Made by a program: the position numbers and the translations under genes. 35,815 bases of DNA from an uncultured Gammaproteobacteria bacterium (GTDB lineage Bacteria > Pseudomonadota > Gammaproteobacteria > UBA9214), in contig CAJQNP010000095.1 in the NCBI GenBank assembly GCA_905479705.1, positions 1 to 35,815 of the forward strand, in the 5' to 3' direction. The notes beneath the pieces were generated by a model that was not told where the DNA came from, did not search any database, and saw only the letters and a list, made by a program, of their open reading frames with translations. This document shows positions 21,899-29,782 of this stretch, one piece after another; position 1 is the first letter of the stretch, and every line of letters starts with the position of its first letter.

Positions 21899-21994
21899 TT
21901 GGTCTGTCAGCGTTCAGGACAAGGCGCACCTCGCAGGGAATGGCCATAGTCCTTTCCAAGAGGTGCAACGCAGGCATGGGCGCTGACAGACCAA
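21899..21994. repeat. Hairpin A of the twin-hairpin element
   Basis: 14-bp perfect outer stem TTGGTCTGTCAGCG (21899-21912)/CGCTGACAGACCAA (21981-21994); inner stem GCACCTC/GAGGTGC; apical GGGAA/TTTCC; loop TGGCCATAGTCC. Confidence 0.85.
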
Positions 21995-22005
21995 CCCTTC
22001 GGGCG

Positions 22006-22097
22006 CGCATGTGGCGCCCTGCAGCGGTGTTACCGCGCTTGACAAGGACTAAGGCCATTGCCCGCGCACGGCGCCTTGCTGCAAAACACCACATGCG
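22006..22097. repeat. Hairpin B of the twin-hairpin element (inverted relative to A)
   Basis: Outer stem CGCATGTGG (22006-22014)/CCACATGCG (22089-22097). Read on the minus strand, the inner stem is GCCGTGC/GCGCGGT (with G-T wobbles), the apical stem GGCAA/TTGTC and the loop TGGCCTTAGTCC. Confidence 0.82.
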
Positions 22098-22139
22098 AGC
22101 TGAACCCGGCAATATCATGTTGAAGGAGTACTAGTCATC

Positions 22140-23240
22140 ATGCCGGCCACGGCTGTTGAGCGCCCGCATGTGTTGCTTGCCCTGTCGGCGCATGGCTACG
22201 GTCATCTCGCACAGTGCGCCCCGGTTATCAATGCCCTGTCGGTCGTGGTGCCGGCGCTGCAGCTGAGTGTATGCAGCACCCTGCCGCAGTCTGTTATCGC
22301 TGATCGAATCAGTATTCCTTGCGATGTGCATGCCGTTGAGCTCGATCCCGTGTTGCAAATGCACTCCGCCTGGGAGGTCGATGCGCCGGCGTCACAACAG
22401 GTCTACCGCGCCTTCCATGAGGACTGGGAGGCGGGCCTGCAGCGTGACCGCCAGCTGTTGCGCGAACTCAATCCGGATGTGCTGCTGGCGGATATCCCCT
22501 ACCGTATCCTGCTGGCGGCAGAACAACTCGGTGTGGCGACGATCGGCCTGTGCTCGCTGAACTGGGCTGCGATCTATTCGGCCTACTGTGCAGGCGATGA
22601 CATGGATACCCGCATGCTGGCACAGATGTTATCGGGCTACCGTGCAGCCGATGTGTTTCTGATGCCGCAACCCGCCATGGCCATGCCGGAACTGGACAAT
22701 GCCCGGGTGATTGGCCCGATCGCGCGCAGCGGCGTGCAGCAGCGCTCCGCTCTGCTAACAGGCGGTGGAATCCCTGTCGATGCCAGGGTGATACTGGTCG
22801 CGCTGGGTGGTATCGAGAGCGAAATGCCGCTGGCGAACTGGCCACGGCTTGAAAACACATGCTGGATTTTTGCCGACGCGGTGCATGCCGAACGGGATGA
22901 CATGCTTGATCTGGATGAACTGTCGATGTCCTTTATCGATGTGCTTGCCTCGGTCGATGTCGTGCTCACCAAGCCGGGTTATGGCACCTATGCCGAGGCT
23001 GTCTGTCACGGTGTGGCGCTGCTTGTGCTGGCGCGCCGCGACTGGCCGGAAACCGCGATGCTGAACCGGTGGGCACAGCAACACGGGCACATCGCCACGA
23101 TCACGCGTGAGCAGTTTCACGGCGGTGGGTTTGTATCCGAGATCGAGGCACTGCTTGCATTGCCGCCCGGGGCCGGGCTGGAACCCACGGGTATCGGCGA
23201 TGCCGTCGCGGTGTTGCGCGAGGCGCTGTCTGCTGATTGA
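22140..23240 (+). CDS. GT-B-fold glycosyltransferase-like protein (MurG/arabinokinase N-domain-like)
   Basis: HVLLALSAHGYGHLAQCAPVINAL N-terminal motif; VILVALGGI; VDVVLTKPGYGTYAEAVCHGVALLVLARRDWPET donor-binding-like segment. Confidence 0.75.
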   Translation: MPATAVERPHVLLALSAHGYGHLAQCAPVINALSVVVPALQLSVCSTLPQSVIADRISIPCDVHAVELDPVLQMHSAWEVDAPASQQVYRAFHEDWEAGLQRDRQLLRELNPDVLLADIPYRILLAAEQLGVATIGLCSLNWAAIYSAYCAGDDMDTRMLAQMLSGYRAADVFLMPQPAMAMPELDNARVIGPIARSGVQQRSALLTGGGIPVDARVILVALGGIESEMPLANWPRLENTCWIFADAVHAERDDMLDLDELSMSFIDVLASVDVVLTKPGYGTYAEAVCHGVALLVLARRDWPETAMLNRWAQQHGHIATITREQFHGGGFVSEIEALLALPPGAGLEPTGIGDAVAVLREALSAD

Positions 23241-23272
23241 GGGACCGCGAACTGCGGGCCTGCACAGCCGGA

Positions 23273-24217
23273 CTAGCTTTTCTCGAGCGTGTCCTTTGCC
23301 TGCTGGTCGGCGTGATAGGAGGAGCGCACCATGGGTCCACTGGCGACGTGGCTGAAACCCAGTTCGTTACCCAGTTCACCCAGCCGGGCAAACTCATCCG
23401 GGTGTACGTAGCGATCCAGCCGCAGGTGATGCACGCTTGGCTGCAGGTACTGTCCCAGTGTCAGCATGTTGCAATCATGGGCGCGCAGGTCGCGCATGAC
23501 CTGTTCCACCTCGTCGATGGTCTCCCCCACGCCCAGCATCAGGCCCGACTTGGTCGGTACCGAGGGGTACATTGCCTTGAAGCGTTTCAGCAGCTGCAGT
23601 GACCAGGCATAGTCCGAGCCCGGGCGAACCTTCTTGTACAGCGACGGCACGGTTTCAAGGTTGTGGTTGAATACATCGGGCGGTGATTTAACGAGGATGT
23701 CCAGTGCGCGGTCCATGCGGCCGCGAAAGTCAGGCACCAGTATCTCGACCTTGATGGCAGGGCTGTAGTGACGAATCGCCGCGATACAATCGGCGAAGTG
23801 GCCGGCGCCACCGTCGCGCAGGTCATCGCGGTCAACCGAGGTGACCACGACGTAACGCAGTTGCATGTCGCGGATGGTGCGACCCAGGTTATCCGGTTCA
23901 TCCGTGTCGAGCGGGTCAGGCCGGCCGTGTGCAACGTCACAGAACGGGCAGCGGCGGGTGCAGATGTCGCCCATGATCATGAAGGTCGCGGTACCACCCG
24001 AGAAACACTCGCCGATGTTCGGGCAGGAGGCCTCTTCGCACACGGTGTGCAGGCGGTTCTCGCGCAGCACGTCCTTGAGGCGTGCAACTGCGGGATCGGC
24101 AGGCGAGCGCGCACGAATCCACGCCGGTTTGCGCAGCGGTCGCGTGGTTACCTCGATCTTTACCGGTATGCGCGCCGTCTTGGCGGCGCCACGCTGTTTT
24201 CTGATGTCTTCACTCAT
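23273..24217 (-). CDS. lipA: Lipoyl synthase
   Basis: [39 protein letters not shown]; radical SAM CxxxCxxC. Confidence 0.98.
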   Translation of the reverse strand: MSEDIRKQRGAAKTARIPVKIEVTTRPLRKPAWIRARSPADPAVARLKDVLRENRLHTVCEEASCPNIGECFSGGTATFMIMGDICTRRCPFCDVAHGRPDPLDTDEPDNLGRTIRDMQLRYVVVTSVDRDDLRDGGAGHFADCIAAIRHYSPAIKVEILVPDFRGRMDRALDILVKSPPDVFNHNLETVPSLYKKVRPGSDYAWSLQLLKRFKAMYPSVPTKSGLMLGVGETIDEVEQVMRDLRAHDCNMLTLGQYLQPSVHHLRLDRYVHPDEFARLGELGNELGFSHVASGPMVRSSYHADQQAKDTLEKS

Positions 24218-24843
24218 GGTGTTGATGTATCCAGCAATCGTTCCAGGTGTTTCTGTAACTGTGTACTCACGTTCTCCATCGAGGCGTCGACGCCGAGCTG
24301 GCGCAGCTGTGTGACCTCCATGCCCTGGTAGCCGCAGGGATCGATCAGCGCAAACGGTGCCAGGTCCATGTCGACATTGAGGCTCAGGCCGTGAAAGGCG
24401 CGGCCCTTGCGGACACGCAAACCCAGTGCGGCGAGCTTGCGATTGTCCACGTAGACGCCGGGCGCGTTGTCGCGACGCTGTGCATGGATGGCATGGTCAC
24501 TGCAGAGGTCGATGACAGCCTGTTCAAGCAAACGAACAAGTGATTGTACACCGAGTTGGCGTCGATTGATGTCCAGCAGGGTGTAGACCACCAGTTGTCC
24601 GGGGCCATGATAGGTGACCTGGCCGCCACGATCGACGTTGATGACCGGTATCCTGCCCGTGTCGTGCAGGTGTTTCTGCTTGCCGTTGCGCCCCAGGGTA
24701 AACACCGGCGGATGCTGCAGAAACCAGAGTTCGTCCGCGGTATCTTGGTCGCGATTATGGGTGAAGACCTGCATGTCATGCCAGGCTGTTTCGTAGTCCA
24801 GCACCCCGGGGTGGCGGATAACCAGCGTGTCGGCGCTAATCAT
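24214..24843 (-). CDS. lipB: Octanoyltransferase
   Basis: [53 protein letters not shown]. Start Met at 24843 (MISADTL) chosen over the longer ORF; overlaps lipA by 4 nt. Confidence 0.96.
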   Translation of the reverse strand: MISADTLVIRHPGVLDYETAWHDMQVFTHNRDQDTADELWFLQHPPVFTLGRNGKQKHLHDTGRIPVINVDRGGQVTYHGPGQLVVYTLLDINRRQLGVQSLVRLLEQAVIDLCSDHAIHAQRRDNAPGVYVDNRKLAALGLRVRKGRAFHGLSLNVDMDLAPFALIDPCGYQGMEVTQLRQLGVDASMENVSTQLQKHLERLLDTSTP

Positions 24844-24862
24844 GCGAATGCTGTGACCGGGT

Positions 24863-25132
24863 TCAGATTGCCATGATGACTGACTCGCAGTCGACCAGGT
24901 CCTGGTAGATGGCATCCAGTTGTTCGCGGCTGGTGGCATTCACAACCACGGTGACCGAGGTGTAGTTACCCTTGCTGCTGTCACGGTTGTAGACCGCGCC
25001 CTCGCCCAGGTCGGGGGCGTGCTTGCGTACGATCTCGACCACGATAGTGTCCAGTCCGCAGTCGGATTTTCCCATCGCCTTGATAGGGAATTTACAGGGA
25101 AACTTCAGCGGGCTTTCTGCTTGCTCGTTCAT
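24863..25132 (-). CDS. YbeD/DUF493-family protein
   Basis: MNEQAESPLKFPCKFPIKAMG...GNYTSVTVVVNATSREQLDAIYQDLVDCESVIMAI; conserved position upstream of lipB. Confidence 0.9.
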   Translation of the reverse strand: MNEQAESPLKFPCKFPIKAMGKSDCGLDTIVVEIVRKHAPDLGEGAVYNRDSSKGNYTSVTVVVNATSREQLDAIYQDLVDCESVIMAI

Positions 25133-25178
25133 GCGCACAGTGTAACAACCAATCGCGGCGAACTCACGGACCGGCAGT

Positions 25179-25700
25179 TTATCTGCGAGGCATGCCGGGT
25201 GTCTTGCCGAGTGACGTGCGCGGGTTTTTCGGTCGTGTATGCCCCGGATGGATCGGCTGTACCGGCCTGGGTTTGTGGCCGTGGCCCGGTTTCCAGGGAT
25301 GGTGAGCATAGCGAGGGTAGTATGAAAACACGGGGTAGTAGCGTGTGCTGTCGTGGTAGGCGCCTTGCTGAATCGCGCTGGCCTCTGCGCGCGCCTTGCG
25401 TGCCTCGGCATAGGCCTGTTTTTTCTCTGCGGCCAGTTTCTCGTTCTCCAGTCTGCGGGTCTGCATGCGTGCTGCCTGGTTGATCACGGAATAGAAGTCA
25501 TCACCCGTCCTGTCCGGTCCGCGCGGGGCCGGCATATCGAGATCGAGGAGCCGGGAATCCGCCGTGTCATCCGCTGGTGGCGTCTCGCTGAAATGGGTCA
25601 CACCCGTGTCATCGACCCATGTGAAGACCTGTGCGGCACCGGCAAGGGGTGCGCTGAGAAGCAGCAGCAGGATCAGGCTGAGTGGGGCGCTGGAGTGCAT
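25179..25700 (-). CDS. DUF4124-domain secreted protein
   Basis: Signal peptide followed by AAQVFTWVDDTGVTHFSETPPADD, typical of DUF4124. Confidence 0.82.
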   Translation of the reverse strand: MHSSAPLSLILLLLLSAPLAGAAQVFTWVDDTGVTHFSETPPADDTADSRLLDLDMPAPRGPDRTGDDFYSVINQAARMQTRRLENEKLAAEKKQAYAEARKARAEASAIQQGAYHDSTRYYPVFSYYPRYAHHPWKPGHGHKPRPVQPIHPGHTRPKNPRTSLGKTPGMPRR

Positions 25701-25990
25701 TACAGGCGTCTGGCTACGGTTCCGTGTGTTGTTACTAACAGTCTAGCCGAAGCGCAAGGTGGCTGTGGCCTGCACGGCTTCCGGCGCAGCGGGCCGGCCT
25801 TGGACGGTAAATTATAAATATGAATAACAGAAAGATAGCGACCAGTCATGAATTCCTGTCGAGGTGCTGGCGGCCCTCGGAATCCTGCGGATGTGGGGTC
25901 TCTAAAGGCCTATTTCATTATGGCCGATAGGGTTTTTACGCTCCCTTGTGAGGCAAGGCAGTGGGGTACCAACCGCCAAGGAGACAACTT

Positions 25991-26176
25991 ATGAGTGCTG
26001 TAACCCATGACGTAGTCCTGAAGACCAAGTCGGGCAAGAAGCGCCGCAAGAGCGTGTCCGCGCTGCGCAAGATTCGCAATGCCCTGGCCCGGCGCAAGCT
26101 CGAGGAGATGCACGAGGAAGAGGTACTGAAGGAACAGATTTATGATGTCTTCGCAGACCCCGATGATGGCAAGTAA
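25991..26176 (+). CDS. Small highly charged protein (61 aa), possibly PA3496-like
   Basis: AAGGAG ribosome-binding site upstream of ATG at 25991; MSAVTHDVVLKTKSGKKRRKSVSALRKIRNALARRKLEEMHEEEVLKEQIYDVFADPDDGK. Confidence 0.6.
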   Translation: MSAVTHDVVLKTKSGKKRRKSVSALRKIRNALARRKLEEMHEEEVLKEQIYDVFADPDDGK

Positions 26177-26235
26177 ACCCTGAACATCTTTGCATTTTCC
26201 TTGAACAATTCAGGCCGTCCTGATTAATCCGGTTA

Positions 26236-26386
26236 TCTGTCATCCCCGCGAAACCGGGAATCCATACCGAATTGAATGTAACCCCCTGGATGACTCGCCG
26301 CGCACGCCCCGCGGGCTGCCCTCCAGGCGTTAAACACGCTACGCACTCTTGTCCGGGTTTCCGCTACGCTCCACCCGGAATGACGC
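26236..26386. repeat. Palindromic intergenic repeat element
   Basis: Left end GTCATCCCCGCGAAACCGGGAATCCA and right end CCGGGTTTCCGCTACGCTCCACCCGGAATGAC form imperfect inverted termini; the right end is itself a CCGGGT/ACCCGG hairpin. Confidence 0.6.
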
Positions 26387-26473
26387 ATGCATCAGAATTA
26401 CCCTGATCACCCGGTTGGTCACTGAATTCCCCGCACGCCTGTTCGTGCGGCCTGATTGAATTATGATTCAGCC

Positions 26474-26845
26474 ATGGCCGCAAAAAAGATCACCCTGCGC
26501 TGCGATGTCCCCGTCAGGGACATTGTCTGTTGTGCCATTCGCGATTATGCCCGTGCCGCCTATCCGCAAGGGGGCTCCGAGTGTGCGCAGGTAGCACGCT
26601 ACACCCTGCTGGAACTGGCGGACGAGATAAACACCGGTATCAATGATGAAAGCCATGCCGTCGAGATAAGCCGGCGGCCACGTGCCATGGTGAGGGCGGC
26701 GTTTGAATATTATTTCAATCGCCTTGACGACACCGGGGGCGCAACCTCCAGCCGTCAGCGCCAATTGTTTGATGAGCTACTCGGGGAACAACCGCTGACG
26801 CTTGCCGAACTGCAGGCGGCTGCTGAACAAGACCGCGCCGGCTGA
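26474..26845 (+). CDS. Hypothetical protein (123 aa)
   Basis: Intact ORF MAAKKITLRCDVPVRDIVCCAIRDYARAAYP...; no family recognised. Confidence 0.5.
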   Translation: MAAKKITLRCDVPVRDIVCCAIRDYARAAYPQGGSECAQVARYTLLELADEINTGINDESHAVEISRRPRAMVRAAFEYYFNRLDDTGGATSSRQRQLFDELLGEQPLTLAELQAAAEQDRAG

Positions 26846-26883
26846 TCTTGATCTGCTGTGCAGCCGGCGTGGTGTCGGCGTGC

Positions 26884-27165
26884 TTACTTGATCCAGTCCT
26901 GCAGGGCCTCGATGATCTTTTCCGCCTGATCCTTGCTGGAAATGTTGAACTTGGATTTTGGCAGGTACTGGCCATTACGCTTCTGGTAGCGGCGGATGGA
27001 ATACTTGTCCGGGCCGTACTCTTCCTTGCTGCGGTTCCAGTCCTGGTAACGGAAGATCACGGTTGACCAGGCGCCCTTGGTCAGGATCTTCTTGTCGAGC
27101 TCCTTGACGGTTTCAATGCCGTCTTCCTCGTACCGGATAGTCAGTTCATCTACAGTTTCAGCCAT
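26884..27165 (-). CDS. Small conserved-looking protein, weakly PC4-like C-terminus
   Basis: MAETVDELTIRYEEDGIETVKELDKKILTKGAWSTVIFRYQDWN...YSIRRYQKRNGQYLPKSKFNISSKDQAEKIIEALQDWIK. Confidence 0.6.
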   Translation of the reverse strand: MAETVDELTIRYEEDGIETVKELDKKILTKGAWSTVIFRYQDWNRSKEEYGPDKYSIRRYQKRNGQYLPKSKFNISSKDQAEKIIEALQDWIK

Positions 27166-27326
27166 GCCGCCCTCCGCGGGATCTTGATCGGGTTATTTGC
27201 TGCACCGGATGCAGGTCCGGCAACGCCGGCCATCATACTGATTTATTCATTCCGCGGAAGTCCCGGCAACAAGGCGCTGATTTTTCAGGGTATCATCTGC
27301 GGCTTCAGGTTCAGGGACCCGCGCAC

Positions 27327-28670
27327 GTGTCAAAATACCTCACCGCACCGCTTCCCGCGCAGGGTATGCCCGGTGGCATGCCCTTTATTATCGGCAATGA
27401 GGCCGCCGAGCGTTTCAGCTTTTACGGCATGCGTGCCATCCTGGTGGTGTTCATGACCCAGTACCTCGTCGGCTCCGGCGGGGCGCTGGACGTGATGTCC
27501 GAGGAGGAGGCCAAGGGCTGGTACCACCTGTTTGTCTCTGGCGTGTATCTCACGCCCGTGCTGGGTGCGCTGCTGTCCGACGGTGTGCTGGGCAAGTACC
27601 GCACCATCATCCTGTTATCGCTGGTGTACTGTGCCGGTCACGCCGCGCTGGCGCTGGATGACAGCCGTGTCGGTCTGGTCGTCGGGCTGGGTCTGATTGC
27701 CATCGGCGCGGGGGGGATCAAACCCTGCGTGTCCTCGCACCTGGGCGACCAGTTTGGACAGAGCAACCAGGGACTGTTGTCGCGCGCCTTCTCGTGGTTC
27801 TATTTTTCCATCAACCTGGGTGCGTTCGTGTCCAGTCTCGCGACACCCTGGCTGCTGGCACACTATGGCGCATCGGTGGCCTTTGCCGTGCCCGGTATTC
27901 TGATGTTGCTCGCGACCCTGATGTTCTGGGCAGGTCGTCATCGTTTTGTGCATATCCCGCCGGGTGGCCGCGAGTTCCTCAGGGAGACCTTCAGTCGCCG
28001 CGGTCTGGGTACGCTGGGCAGGCTGGTCATCGTTTATCTGTTTGTCGCGGTGTTCTGGTCGCTGTTCGACCAGACCGGTTCGTCATGGGTGTTGCAGGCG
28101 GCCCATACCGATAATGTGCTGCTGGGTATCGAACTGTTGCCTGCCCAGATACAGGCGGCCAACCCGCTGCTGGTGATGCTGTTGATCCCGCTGTTCTCCT
28201 ACGTGATCTACCCGGCGATCGACAGGGTGTTTCCACTGACGCCGCTGCGCAAGATAGCGATTGGCCTGTTTCTGGCTGCGGCTGCCTTCAGTATTCCGAC
28301 CCTGATCCAGATGTCGATTGACCGCGGTGGCTCGCCCTCGATCGCCTGGCAGCTGCTGGCCTATATCGTGCTGACCGCGTCCGAGGTCATGGTCTCGATC
28401 ACCTGCCTGGAGTTTTCCTATACGCAGGCACCCAGGACCATGAAGTCATTCGTGATGGCCTTCTTCATGTTGTCGATTTCGCTTGGCAACCTGTTTACCA
28501 GTGCGGTCAACTTCCTGATCCAGAGGCCCGATGGCAGCAGCGCACTGCAAGGCGCGGACTATTTCCTGTTCTTCACCGTGCTGATGCTGGTAACAGCGAT
28601 ACTGTTTATTATCGTGGCACGCTATTACCGCGGCGAGACCTATATCCATGCCGAGCAGGCGGCGGCCTGA
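27327..28670 (+). CDS. POT/PTR-family proton-dependent oligopeptide transporter (MFS)
   Basis: NEAAERFSFYGMRAILVVFMTQYL, GAGGIKPCVSSHLGDQF, FYFSINLGAFVS; likely GTG start. Confidence 0.93.
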   Translation: MSKYLTAPLPAQGMPGGMPFIIGNEAAERFSFYGMRAILVVFMTQYLVGSGGALDVMSEEEAKGWYHLFVSGVYLTPVLGALLSDGVLGKYRTIILLSLVYCAGHAALALDDSRVGLVVGLGLIAIGAGGIKPCVSSHLGDQFGQSNQGLLSRAFSWFYFSINLGAFVSSLATPWLLAHYGASVAFAVPGILMLLATLMFWAGRHRFVHIPPGGREFLRETFSRRGLGTLGRLVIVYLFVAVFWSLFDQTGSSWVLQAAHTDNVLLGIELLPAQIQAANPLLVMLLIPLFSYVIYPAIDRVFPLTPLRKIAIGLFLAAAAFSIPTLIQMSIDRGGSPSIAWQLLAYIVLTASEVMVSITCLEFSYTQAPRTMKSFVMAFFMLSISLGNLFTSAVNFLIQRPDGSSALQGADYFLFFTVLMLVTAILFIIVARYYRGETYIHAEQAAA

Positions 28671-28684
28671 ACCCGGGCGACGCC

Positions 28685-29782
28685 ATGCGCATCCTGCTCC
28701 TGTCAGCCTATGACGCACACAGCCACCGCCGCTGGCGCGAGGGACTGGTTGCGGCATTCCCGGATTGGCACTGGACGGTGCTGACGCTGCCGCCGCGACA
28801 TTTCAGCTGGCGTGTGCGTGGCAACAGCCTTGGCTGGGCGTTTGCCGAGCGCGATACCCTGCAGCAACCCTATGACGTGCTTGTTGCCACGTCGATGACT
28901 GACCTGTCAGCCCTGAAGGGCATGGTGCCGGCGCTGGCATCGCTACCCGGCCTGGTGTACTGCCATGAAAACCAGTTCGCCTACCCGGACCGGCGCGAGT
29001 CGCTGCGCCTCGAGCCGCAGTTCACCAGCCTGTACGCGATGGTATCGGCCGATTGCGTGTTGTTTAACTCGGCGTACAATCGCGACACGTGTCTCGCCGG
29101 CGCACAGGCACTGTTGCGAAAGATGCCGGATGCCGTACCCGCGGGGGTGATTGAATCCATTGCGGACAAGAGCCGTGTCCTGCCTGTCCCGATCGAGAAT
29201 CACTGGTATGAGGAAGCACACCGCAGCATGGATAGCGCACAGCCACTGACCATCGTGTGGAACCACCGCTGGGAATACGACAAGGCACCGGAGCGCATGC
29301 TGGCCGCGCTGCTAGCATTACATGAAGCCGGTATCAATTTCAGCGTGCACGTGATCGGTCAGCAGTTTCGCAAGCAGCCAGAGGTATTTGCCGAGATGTA
29401 TCCGCGCCTGAAACAACACATCGGTGAGTGGGGCATGGTTGAGTCTGCGCAGGACTACAAGGCATTGTTGCAGAACGCGCATGTGGTGCTGTCCACCGCG
29501 CTGCATGAGTTCCAGGGACTGGCCGTGCTCGAGGCGGTTGCCAGTGGCTGCGTTCCGCTGGTGCCGGACCGCCTGTCCTACCCGGAACTGATCCCCGCGG
29601 CCTGTCGATTTGCCTCGTCACCGGAGGATGCCGGGGCAGAGAGCCGTGCGATCGCGGCTCAGCTGGGGCTACTGGGCCGGCAGTACGCGCGGGGTGAACT
29701 GCCCGCGGCGCCGGATGTCGGAAGACTATCCTGGCAACATCTTGCCGCAGACTACCGGGAAGTCATTCATGGTCTCGCGTAA
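28685..29782 (+). CDS. DUF3524-type glycosyltransferase (tRNA-queuosine alpha-mannosyltransferase/GTDC1-like)
   Basis: MRILLLSAYDAHSHRRWREGLVAAFPDWHWTVLTLPPRHFSWRVRGNSLGW, YDVLVATSMTDLSALKGMVP, YCHENQFAYP, WNHRWEYDKAPERML, ALHEFQGLAVLEAVASGCVPLVPDRLSYPE. Confidence 0.85.
   Translation: MRILLLSAYDAHSHRRWREGLVAAFPDWHWTVLTLPPRHFSWRVRGNSLGWAFAERDTLQQPYDVLVATSMTDLSALKGMVPALASLPGLVYCHENQFAYPDRRESLRLEPQFTSLYAMVSADCVLFNSAYNRDTCLAGAQALLRKMPDAVPAGVIESIADKSRVLPVPIENHWYEEAHRSMDSAQPLTIVWNHRWEYDKAPERMLAALLALHEAGINFSVHVIGQQFRKQPEVFAEMYPRLKQHIGEWGMVESAQDYKALLQNAHVVLSTALHEFQGLAVLEAVASGCVPLVPDRLSYPELIPAACRFASSPEDAGAESRAIAAQLGLLGRQYARGELPAAPDVGRLSWQHLAADYREVIHGLA

Larger units (their letters stand above)
21864..22134. 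mobile_element. MITE-like 271-bp palindromic element with twin hairpins; no coding capacity
   Basis: Perfect 35-bp terminal inverted repeats: CTAGTACTCCTTCAACATGATATTGCCGGGTTCAG at 21864-21898 and its reverse complement at 22100-22134. Two internal hairpins are homologous to each other in inverted orientation. Both-strand 84-aa ORFs (MILPGS...EPGNIMLKEY) arise only because of the palindromy. Confidence 0.85.

Noticed and set aside
21899-22097. Twin hairpins as integron attC sites
   Set aside because: attC-like folded stems were considered, but the expected RYYYAAC/GTTRRRY R-box pair was not found and there is no integrase or cassette array.
21880-22134. 84-aa ORF on + (and its twin 21864-22118 on -) as a novel small protein
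   Set aside because: The two proteins resemble each other only because the DNA is palindromic. The conservation pattern follows stem pairing rather than codons, and both ORFs end inside the CTAG terminus.
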